Of a stretch of DNA of 14,190 bases, positions 7,773 to 12,735 are shown one piece after another. The first letter of the stretch is position 1. Every line of letters begins with the position of its first letter. Under the pieces are notes generated by a model. The model was given only the letters and a program-made list of their open reading frames with translations. It was not told where the DNA came from and did not search any database. Source of the stretch: JAWVZS01 sp964507825 (lineage in GTDB: Archaea > Thermoproteota > Nitrososphaeria > Nitrososphaerales > Nitrosopumilaceae); the NCBI GenBank assembly GCA_964507825.1, contig CAZDQM010000019.1:1-14190 (forward strand), given 5' to 3'. Position numbers and translations under genes: made by a program.

Positions 7773-7809
7773 GGTGAATAGTAATTAATGCGCAAAACTT
7801 TTACGATTC
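7773..7809. promoter_or_regulatory. 37-bp shared divergent promoter (antiporter / hemerythrin gene)
   Basis: The whole gap between the two divergent starts. A TAATTAAT-like box (about 7781-7789) lies 25 nt before the ATG at 7810, and an AAAACTTTTAC stretch (about 7795-7805) lies about 26 nt from the GTG at 7772 on the other strand. The two core promoters interleave, so polymerase could probably occupy only one at a time. Confidence 0.45.
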
Positions 7810-8358
7810 ATGAGCGGGACGGAGACCCTTCGCGGCGATCACCGGCAGATAAGACGGCTAGAGAAGATAATACTGCGGTGCTATACCAGCCTAGAAGAGG
7901 GACGCGACATTCCGTTTTCGGATCTGGACAAAATTACCATAATAATATCCGAATTCCTAGATTCCATCCATTATGAGCGCGAGGAGAACACGTATTTTGC
8001 CTGTGTCGCGGGATATGGGGGGCTTGTCGAGGAGATAAGGCGCTTTATGATCGAGCATGAGTTTGGAAGGCGGGTTGCTAGGAAAATCTCAAAGCACCTA
8101 CAAGAATGGAAGTCCGGCACGGACTCACGAGAACCCGTTACAAGGTTCCTGCGGACATACCACGTTTACCTCACGGATCATCTTGCAAAGGAAGACGCGT
8201 TTTTTGACGAGGTCGAAAAGAACGTCCTTGCCCCAGAAGAGGAGGCCGAGATGTATGAGCAGTTCCGCTCCGTGATGACGGAGAGAAGAACCATCGAGGA
8301 CATGATTATGGAGATAGAATTCCTCGAGGGCAGGCCCTGGTACAGGGGGAGGCTGTGA
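7810..8358 (+). CDS. Hemerythrin-like HHE domain protein
   Basis: A 182-residue four-helix-bundle protein predicted to hold a di-iron centre. The ligand series is visible: His11 (GDHRQ), His54 and Glu58 (HYEREEN), His83 (IEHEFGRR), His118 and His124 with Glu128 (YHVYLTDHLAKEDAFF), spaced as in the HHE/DUF438-type family. Residues beyond about 140 are acidic and helical, ending in FLEGRPWYRGRL. No signal peptide or membrane helix, so cytoplasmic. Family members bind oxygen or respond to nitrosative or oxidative stress; in an ammonia oxidiser a link to NO or oxygen is plausible but inferred. The start is ATG at 7810 with a TATA-like box 25 nt upstream. It is divergent from the antiporter. Confidence 0.9.
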   Translation: MSGTETLRGDHRQIRRLEKIILRCYTSLEEGRDIPFSDLDKITIIISEFLDSIHYEREENTYFACVAGYGGLVEEIRRFMIEHEFGRRVARKISKHLQEWKSGTDSREPVTRFLRTYHVYLTDHLAKEDAFFDEVEKNVLAPEEEAEMYEQFRSVMTERRTIEDMIMEIEFLEGRPWYRGRL

Positions 8359-8426
8359 CTCTCGTACGCGTGATATCTGACACTTTGGCGCCGCATGGCC
8401 GATATTCCAAACGGTGATCGTAAACT

Positions 8427-8434
8427 CTTTAAGC
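8427..8434 (+). promoter_or_regulatory. TATA-like element of cysC
   Basis: CTTTAAGC, centred 28-29 nt before the ATG at 8459, gives a nearly leaderless message. It lies in the 100-bp gap after the hemerythrin gene, so cysC probably has its own promoter. Confidence 0.45.
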
Positions 8435-8458
8435 TGTTTCCAAGGGCTATGATGTGAA

Positions 8459-8971
8459 ATGGGCTTTGTACTTTGGATGACCGGACTGCCGTGCTCTGGA
8501 AAGACTACGATCCTGCGAAGGATGCAAGAAAGGGTGCCCAACTTGGCAATGCTAGACGGCGACGAGCTAAGGGAATGGCTGTCTCCCAAGGACTTTTCAA
8601 AGGAGGGGAGAGACGAGCACAACAAAAAGGTCGCACACCTTGCAAAGCTGCTCCTCAAGCACCAGGTCCCGGTAGGCGTCTCCCTTGTAAGCCCGTATGT
8701 CGAGAACCGCCAAAACGCGCGAAAAATAATCGATGCCGGAGACCAGTTTTCGGAGGTCTACGTAAAGTGCTCCCTAGATCAATGCGAGAATCGTGATGTC
8801 AAGGGAATGTACAAAAAGGCTAGGGCGGGCGAAATCAAAAACTTTACCGGCCTAGACGATCCATACGAGGCGCCCGAAAATCCGGATTTCGTCGTGGATA
8901 CGGAAAAGGGGTCGGTGGATGAGAGCGTCGATGAGATAATGGGCTATCTTAAATCCAAAGATCTACTTTGA
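8459..8971 (+). CDS. cysC: Adenylylsulfate (APS) kinase
   Basis: Phosphorylates adenosine 5'-phosphosulfate with ATP to give PAPS, the activated sulfate donor, in the cytoplasm. The 170 residues are typical. The Walker A motif is GLPCSGKTT (9-17, Lys15, Thr16); LDGDELREWL (32-41) corresponds to the APS-binding DGD(N)xR motif; the serine loop is LVSPYVENRQNAR (76-88, Ser78); and VKGMYKKARAGEIKNFTG with DDPYEAP (114-138) is the conserved C-terminal substrate lid. The DNVRHGLN form of the second motif is replaced by DELREWLS, a variant that keeps Asp and Arg. It converges on the cysQ-like gene with a 9-bp overlap; that pairing with a PAP phosphatase supports a sulfate-activation role. Confidence 0.93.
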   Translation: MGFVLWMTGLPCSGKTTILRRMQERVPNLAMLDGDELREWLSPKDFSKEGRDEHNKKVAHLAKLLLKHQVPVGVSLVSPYVENRQNARKIIDAGDQFSEVYVKCSLDQCENRDVKGMYKKARAGEIKNFTGLDDPYEAPENPDFVVDTEKGSVDESVDEIMGYLKSKDLL

Positions 8972-9775
8972 CTTTAGGCTCTCGATAATCGCCTCGTGGA
9001 CGTGGCCATTACTGGCTATGATTCCGTGGGGATGGCCCACGTATTCATTGTTATACGTAAGCGTGTTGCCAAGACAGTCCGTCATCTTGCCGCCTGCCTC
9101 GTTAATTATGCAAAATGACGCGCAGGTATCCCACTCTTTCATTTTATCTGTCGTGGTTACGTACATCTCGGCCTCGCCGTTGCTGATCCTTGCAACCTTT
9201 AGCGAGCTTCCAACACTTGTGAATTCCCGGACGCCGATCTTCTCAAAAAATTCCCTTTCATAATCCGTCAGGTGGTTCCTGCTTCCCACAGCCCTGCATC
9301 TTTGCAGCTCCGTCTCCCCAGTAACGTGCATCTGACTCCAGACGCCGTCGACTAGCCTGAATGCACCTGCACCCCTTTGCGCGACAAACAACGTATCCCC
9401 CGCAGGCCATGAAATCACCCCAATGACGGGCATTTTGCGCTCCACTAGGGCAACCATTATGGTAAATTCTCCCGTATACCCTACAAAATCAGACGTTCCG
9501 TCCAACGGATCGATAATCCATATACGCTCCTGCTTCAACCTAGACTTTTCATCGCAATCCTCCTCCGAAAGAATGTGGTATCCTGACCCTTCCAGCGCGG
9601 CCCCAAGTATGCGGTTGCTCTTGATGTCAGCTGTAGTAACCGGCGAACCGTCGGACTTGGTATCTGTTGCAAACTTACCGGCATATTCCTCCATCACAGC
9701 CTTTCCGGCTTTTAGGACCGCATCGATTGCCAGCCGGAGCTCCGGCCTTGCGTTTGCAATTGGCAGCCCCGTCAT
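8963..9775 (-). CDS. cysQ: CysQ/inositol-monophosphatase family phosphatase (probable PAP phosphatase)
   Basis: Mg-dependent phosphatase of the IMPase superfamily, most likely removing the 3'-phosphate of PAP, the by-product of PAPS use; inositol phosphate or fructose bisphosphate remain possible substrates. Numbered from the ATG at 9775 (270 residues): GSPVTTADIKSN (43-54), SEED (70-73, metal ligand), DPLDGTSDF (89-97, the signature metal site), GSSLKVA (189-195) and EWDTCASFCIINEAGG (214-229, third metal Asp216). I chose ATG 9775 over the longer TTG 9811 because it forms an ATGA overlap with the stop of the upstream 72-residue gene, indicating coupled translation, and the conserved domain starts after it. 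Convergent with cysC. Confidence 0.88.
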   Translation of the reverse strand: MTGLPIANARPELRLAIDAVLKAGKAVMEEYAGKFATDTKSDGSPVTTADIKSNRILGAALEGSGYHILSEEDCDEKSRLKQERIWIIDPLDGTSDFVGYTGEFTIMVALVERKMPVIGVISWPAGDTLFVAQRGAGAFRLVDGVWSQMHVTGETELQRCRAVGSRNHLTDYEREFFEKIGVREFTSVGSSLKVARISNGEAEMYVTTTDKMKEWDTCASFCIINEAGGKMTDCLGNTLTYNNEYVGHPHGIIASNGHVHEAIIESLKSK

Positions 9776-9990
9776 CTCTTTTCCCTTGTCAGCTCCGGCT
9801 TTAGGGTCCAAGCAATTCCTAAAGCTACAAATGGCACCGACATGATGGCGACAATCCCCATTATCGTGTAAAACTGTTTTTCTGAAACGTCTGGATTATT
9901 TACGATAAACGGCAACGGCAACGTGATTACAAACCAGATGACGCCAAGCAGGATTAGCAGCTTTACCTTCTTTTTACCCTCTGCCTCCAT
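9772..9990 (-). CDS. Small two-helix membrane protein, first gene of cysQ operon
   Basis: A 72-residue protein of unknown family. A short charged N-terminus (MEAEGKKKVK) leads into helix 1 (about 11-31, LLILLGVIWFVITLPLPFIV), a short loop (NNPDVSEKQF) and helix 2 (about 40-62, IMGIVAIMSVPFVALGIAWTL), ending in a charged tail (KPELTREKR). By the positive-inside rule both termini should be cytoplasmic. The ATG at 9990 is preferred over GTG 9996 because a TATA-like box (10011-10020) is centred 25 nt upstream. Its stop overlaps the phosphatase start as ATGA, so the two are co-translated; whether it anchors the phosphatase or is unrelated is not known. Confidence 0.72.
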   Translation of the reverse strand: MEAEGKKKVKLLILLGVIWFVITLPLPFIVNNPDVSEKQFYTIMGIVAIMSVPFVALGIAWTLKPELTREKR

Positions 9991-10281
9991 GGACACCTTC
10001 GTCCCTGCAGGCTATTAATTTGATGTGACATGTTGGGGGATTATGTCATGATTTTTTTGGCAGGTTTAGATATATTCAATTTTACTGTGGCAGGTGATGT
10101 CTATACATGGCCGCCGGTTCCGGGCCGTGGCATGCAGTGTATGGTTACATTACCTTCACCCGATAAATCTGACTAGATGAAAATATTATAAAAAAACTGT
10201 CAATATAATATAAAATATCACACTAAACATTAAATAGTTATACTTCCTATACTATATAATGCCGAAGGATATAATTCCTAT
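9991..10281. other. AT-rich non-coding stretch with small GC-rich island
   Basis: No gene is supported. 10011-10020 (GCTATTAATT) holds the minus-strand TATA box of the 72-residue gene. A GC-rich island at 10109-10130 has GGCC/GGCC and CCGG/CCGG self-complementarity inside an ATACA (10103-10107)/TGTAT (10138-10142) pair, forming a weak hairpin. 10180-10260 is very AT-rich and ends in the TATA box of the RNA candidate. A dyad, AGGA-TATAAT-TCCT, lies at 10266-10279 and could be an operator or an alternative TATA box. The 12-mer at 10097-10108 recurs at 12177-12188. Confidence 0.4.
10251..10260 (+). promoter_or_regulatory. TATA box of the structured RNA candidate
   Basis: ACTATATAAT, centred near 10256, predicts an RNA start at about 10282, immediately before the first base-pairing segment (ACTAAC, 10284-10289). 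No coding frame follows it, so a non-coding transcript is the simplest reading. Confidence 0.5.
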
Positions 10282-10381
10282 CGACTAACCCAGCGTGATC
10301 CCGCAGAATGAAAATGGGCGCAGGCTTTAGGCCTGCATGAGAGGCAATCTCTGAACGTTCTGCTGTTAGTGGGATCACGCC
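10282..10381 (+). ncRNA. Candidate structured, possibly pseudoknotted small RNA
   Basis: About 100 nt of GC-rich sequence following an AT-rich promoter. Outer stem: 10293-10302 (GCGTGATCCC) pairs perfectly over 10 bp with 10371-10380. Second stem: 10303-10310 (GCAGAATG) pairs with 10356-10363 over 8 bp with one G-U. Inside lie hairpin A (GCAGGC 10320-10325, GCCTGC 10331-10336, loop TTTAG) and a weaker hairpin B (AGAG 10340-10343, CTCT 10349-10352). A 7-nt bulge at 10364-10370 contains GTTAGT, which pairs exactly with ACTAAC at 10284-10289, upstream of the outer stem, making an H-type pseudoknot or a switch. It has no tRNA T-arm and fits no SRP, RNase P or H/ACA pattern I know. Its 3' end covers the stop codon of the convergent 10375 gene. 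Expression is inferred, not shown. Confidence 0.55.
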
Positions 10382-10794
10382 CCCCCTTGTTCTAGTAGGC
10401 TTACCGATACCGGGCCTAGAATATTCCCGTTTGGACTGATGGTAATTTGGACCATCTGGGACTCTGGAACGGTAATCTGCTTTTCTCCTAGGTACTCCCA
10501 GGTGTAATATTCTGAAATTCCCGTGTTGTGCGGCGTCCCCTCAAGCTCAAAGTCACGCCCGTATGAGAACGAGTCCCCCGTTATTATAATAGAAAGGATT
10601 CTGGGACTGTCCCCGTTTGGCGTAAATCGAAGCTTGTACTGGCCGCGGTCTAGCCACACGGCCTCTGTAAACTCGCCATTGGCATAGAGATCCGGATCTG
10701 CCAGGGTTATATGGAACGGCGGCTCGTCTACTGGCCCGTCGTCCAACGACGTTATACCAATAAAGGCAATTATGACGGCCGTCACGCCTGCCAC
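10375..10794 (-). CDS. N-terminally membrane-anchored beta-rich protein, unknown function
   Basis: A 139-residue protein. Residues 2-17 (AGVTAVIIAFIGITSL) form a signal anchor; the rest should lie outside the membrane. The domain is beta-rich, with WLDRGQYKLRFTPNGDSPRI (47-66) followed by SIIITGDSFSYGRDFEL and a C-terminal VQITISPNGNILGPVSVSL. I recognise this as the style of small conserved thaumarchaeal proteins with no assigned role. The start is GTG at 10794: a TATA-like AGTTTTATTA on the minus strand (10838-10847) predicts a leader of about 22 nt containing AGG-type purine runs. Codons before the GTG stay open back to a TGA and would read TRLTRKRIGI, a basic stretch, but no start codon lies there. 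The stop sits within the stem of the RNA candidate. Confidence 0.75.
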   Translation of the reverse strand: MAGVTAVIIAFIGITSLDDGPVDEPPFHITLADPDLYANGEFTEAVWLDRGQYKLRFTPNGDSPRILSIIITGDSFSYGRDFELEGTPHNTGISEYYTWEYLGEKQITVPESQMVQITISPNGNILGPVSVSLLEQGGA

Positions 10795-10905
10795 GATGCC
10801 GATCCTTTTCCTCGTAAGTCTAGTCGGTTCGATTCAATAATAAAACTTGGCCCGACGATTCGGTTAGTCAAATTTTACGAGTGGTAAACCATCTTTGACA
10901 CCGGA

Positions 10906-10915
10906 AATTAAGTAT
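10906..10915 (+). promoter_or_regulatory. TATA box of cdvB
   Basis: AAATTAAGTA, centred 25-26 nt before the ATG at 10936, implies a leaderless message. It lies in a 141-bp divergent gap shared with the 10375-10794 gene. Confidence 0.55.
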
Positions 10916-10935
10916 TAACTTGTAGAAGTTAGGCC

Positions 10936-11571
10936 ATGGCAGGAATCCAGAACCAGTGGTCCAAGACGCCTTCCCCGTCGGTATCTGAGAAGATCGGCGA
11001 CGTACTCAAGCCAAAGGGCGCCCTCAAGCCAAGGGTCCAGCACGCAATTCAGCGCCTGCAAAAACAGATTTCCAAGCTGGATTCCATGCTAAACAAGCTG
11101 CGGGAAAGGGATTCAAAAATATTTCAAAGAATCGTCGAGGCCACCCAGCAACATGACGCGCATACCAGCAAAGTACTCTCTAACGAGCTGGCTGAAATTA
11201 GAAAGGTCACCAAAATTCTGGGCAATGCGAGGATGGCGCTAGAGCAGATTGAACTGCGGCTGACGACATATCATGATCTTGGCGATACCGTCACGACAAT
11301 CATGCCTACCATCGGGCTGATGAAGAACATGAAGTCGTCCCTAGCAAAATTCATGCCGGGCGCGGATCAGGAAATCAACAGCATGGCAGAGATGCTAGGC
11401 GGATTCATGGTAGACACGTTCTCCGGTGAGACGTCATTTGGCATTGACACTCCGAGCAACGAAGAGACGGACAGGATTCTCAGGGAGGCAGCTGCAGTTG
11501 CGGAAAATTCTGTAAGCGACAAGTTCCCCGACATGCCGACATCAACATCGGTTAATACTAGAGCCCTTTAA
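10936..11571 (+). CDS. cdvB: ESCRT-III-like cell division protein CdvB (paralogue)
   Basis: ESCRT-III homologue that polymerises at the division site and is remodelled by the Vps4-like ATPase CdvC. The 211 residues begin with a basic, proline-containing leader (WSKTPSPSVSEKIGDVLKPK). The core helices follow: alpha1-2 (about 33-115, VQHAIQRLQKQISKLDSMLN, then RERDSKIFQRIVEA and ALEQIELRLTTYHDLGD) and alpha3-4 (about 118-160). After a flexible stretch, a C-terminal helix (175-195) ends in DKFPDMP, which may be an MIT-interacting tail, though it is not the proline-rich MIM2 of crenarchaeal CdvB. There is no winged-helix domain. Thaumarchaea have several CdvB paralogues; cdvA and cdvC are not in this window. 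It converges with the coiled-coil gene (4-bp overlap). Confidence 0.92.
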   Translation: MAGIQNQWSKTPSPSVSEKIGDVLKPKGALKPRVQHAIQRLQKQISKLDSMLNKLRERDSKIFQRIVEATQQHDAHTSKVLSNELAEIRKVTKILGNARMALEQIELRLTTYHDLGDTVTTIMPTIGLMKNMKSSLAKFMPGADQEINSMAEMLGGFMVDTFSGETSFGIDTPSNEETDRILREAAAVAENSVSDKFPDMPTSTSVNTRAL

Positions 11572-12065
11572 AGTCCGGACTCTGCATCTTCGCGCGCACT
11601 CTTTAACTTTCTTATGTTTTCCTTTTCGGTATCTATTATATGATCTATTCCGGAAAGCCTGTCCTTTAATCCGTTGATCATGACGGCGACTTCGTCTGCC
11701 TCTTGTTCTACGCTTGTGCGCTTTCTTGTCAGGTCATGGACCCCGCGATTCTCCTCCTCGATATAGTCGTTCACCTTTTCGAGCTTTTCCTTTAGGTTCC
11801 TAATGTCCACGGACTCTTCTTCGATCTCTTTTTCCAGATTCGTCCTCTTGTCCTTGAGGCTCTTTATCATCAGTCCTACATAGTCAATGGCCTCCTCGAG
11901 TCTCGCCCTCTTGTCGATCAGTCCCACGATTCCAATCTCGGAATTTTGTACCCCGATGGGCGCATCCCCTTCTGCCGTATCTTGCTGCGTAGCTCGGCCT
12001 TCGGATGCATCCCCCTCTACTGCCATCTCTACCTTGTCTCCCTCACGCTTGAACCTATCAAACAT
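11568..12065 (-). CDS. Coiled-coil protein, unknown function
   Basis: A 165-residue soluble protein. The N-terminus (MFDRFKREGDKVE) is followed by an acidic, low-complexity linker (about 17-45) and then a long coiled coil (about 50-160) with heptad-like repeats: LIDKRARLEEAIDYVGLMIK, SLKDKRTNLEKEIEEES, NLKEKLEKVNDYIEEEN, MINGLKDRLSGIDHIIDTE. Three segments of the form 'I-x-L-K-D-K/R-x-x-L' suggest internal repetition of about 30-45 residues. There are no membrane helices. I chose ATG 12065 over more distal starts (12086, 12188) because a TATA-like ATCTTTTTAT on the minus strand (12091-12100) places the RNA start about 4 nt before it, and the upstream residues look non-coding. It converges on cdvB; a division-related role is only suggested by position. 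Confidence 0.75.
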   Translation of the reverse strand: MFDRFKREGDKVEMAVEGDASEGRATQQDTAEGDAPIGVQNSEIGIVGLIDKRARLEEAIDYVGLMIKSLKDKRTNLEKEIEEESVDIRNLKEKLEKVNDYIEEENRGVHDLTRKRTSVEQEADEVAVMINGLKDRLSGIDHIIDTEKENIRKLKSAREDAESGL

Positions 12066-12226
12066 CTGACAATTATTAGTTGTCATTTGAATAAAAAGAT
12101 AGTGAGGGGGGAAATGCTGGTGCGTAATCCACCAAAGTGCGGTGCCGGCCCGCAGTCTGGCAGGTTGCAAACCGTCATGTCTATACATCGCCGGGAGACC
12201 CTAGATGCCACTGTTCATACAGCACT

Positions 12227-12256
12227 CGGACTGTTAATGCGGCAGTCCGGATTTTT
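12227..12256 (+). other. 7-bp hairpin followed by T-run (terminator-like)
   Basis: CGGACTG (12227-12233) pairs perfectly with CAGTCCG (12243-12249) across a 9-nt loop, followed by ATTTTT. It has the shape of a Rho-independent terminator, yet no plus-strand gene precedes it within the window. It may end a small unannotated RNA or be a regulatory stem. Confidence 0.35.
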
Positions 12257-12278
12257 ACTGCGCAACGGTGACAAGCTT

Positions 12279-12287
12279 CATATACAT
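12279..12287 (+). promoter_or_regulatory. TATA box of the 64-residue membrane protein
   Basis: CATATACAT, centred 24 nt before the ATG at 12307, is consistent with a leaderless message and supports this short gene being real. Confidence 0.55.
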
Positions 12288-12306
12288 TTTCTAGGGACTT
12301 GGGGAC

Positions 12307-12501
12307 ATGGCTTCCAAATCCATCAGCGTCGGCGTGGGCATCCCGATGATTGTCGTAGGTGCCCTGATGGCAATGCTGTGGTCCCCCACGGCAGCTGAGA
12401 TGAGCTCCACCGTGGAATTTGTCGGTAGCCTGATTGGGATTCTGGGCGTCGTCTTTTTTATTGCCGGGTTGTTCTACACCAAGGAACCAGTCATGCACTA
12501 A
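12307..12501 (+). CDS. Small two-helix membrane protein, unknown function
   Basis: A 64-residue hydrophobic protein. Helix 1 (about 7-26, SVGVGIPMIVVGALMAMLW) and helix 2 (about 36-57, VEFVGSLIGILGVVFFIAGLFY) flank a short polar loop (SPTAAEMSST); the tail is TKEPVMH. Both helices are Gly-rich, suggesting tight packing or oligomers. It has its own TATA box and stands alone, followed by a 234-bp gap. A longer open frame on the opposite strand (12181-12498) reads as a low-quality shadow. No family is recognised. Confidence 0.7.
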   Translation: MASKSISVGVGIPMIVVGALMAMLWSPTAAEMSSTVEFVGSLIGILGVVFFIAGLFYTKEPVMH

Positions 12502-12704
12502 AAGACGGCTCTCTAATTTACGGGATTATAATTGACCCGCATATACAACCGGTTCCCGGTTCATAAACGGCTAAGGAGTCATGACGACGGATGTAAGAGC
12601 GGGATTTAGTAGCGCATGATGATTTGGCATTCGTAATTATTCGAGTATATCCATCGCCGGTCACTCGCCCGATCCCGTGCCTATCTGCCAAATTGGAAAC
12701 AGAG
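12502..12704. other. Non-coding stretch upstream of queE with inverted repeats
   Basis: No gene supported. Features: AACCGG-TTC-CCGGTT (12547-12561, 6-bp stem, 3-nt loop); the palindrome GTCATGAC near 12579-12586; CGGGAT (12600-12605) complementary to ATCCCG (12672-12677) and enclosing a CGAGT/ACTCG pair (about 12642-12666). This could be a folded RNA but does not fit a tRNA: the T-arm position does not pair. The queE TATA box lies downstream of it, so it is unlikely to be a queE leader. Confidence 0.3.
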
Positions 12705-12713
12705 AATAAATAA
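12705..12713 (+). promoter_or_regulatory. TATA box of queE
   Basis: AATAAATAA is centred 27 nt before the TTG at 12736, so transcription should begin at the start codon, leaving no room for a leader riboswitch. Confidence 0.5.
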
Positions 12714-12735
12714 TGAGCCGGTTTATCCAAACTGC

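Larger units (their letters stand above)
12066..12306. other. Divergent intergenic region with strong hairpin
   Basis: 241 bp between the coiled-coil gene and the small membrane protein; no gene is supported. It contains the minus-strand TATA box (12091-12100), the 12-mer ATGTCTATACAT (12177-12188) also found at 10097-10108, a perfect 7-bp hairpin (12227-12249) followed by T5, and the plus-strand TATA box (12279-12287). Confidence 0.45.

Noticed and set aside
8125..8658. A 177-residue minus-strand open frame across the hemerythrin and cysC genes
   Set aside because: Both plus-strand genes have complete catalytic or ligand motifs; the minus frame is a shadow.
9776..9811. The longer TTG start of the CysQ-like protein at 9811
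   Set aside because: The extra 12 residues are polar and unlike the family; the ATGA overlap at 9772-9775 marks the more likely start.
10282..10381. The structured element as a tRNA, an H/ACA guide RNA or an integron attC site
   Set aside because: No T-loop consensus or 7-bp acceptor, no ACA box with a two-sided pocket, and the GTTAG/CTAAC arms do not fit the GTTRRRY/RYYYAAC rule.
12181..12498. A 105-residue minus-strand gene opposite the small membrane protein
   Set aside because: Its residues are His/Gly/Asp-rich in the way of antisense shadows, while the plus frame has two clean membrane helices and a TATA box at the right distance.
12599..12680. A tRNA between 12599 and 12680
   Set aside because: A 7-bp acceptor-like pairing exists, but the 17 bases before its 3' strand do not form a T-arm.
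12518..12730. A 70-residue minus-strand gene upstream of queE
   Set aside because: TTG start, no motif, no hydrophobic pattern, and it runs across the queE promoter.
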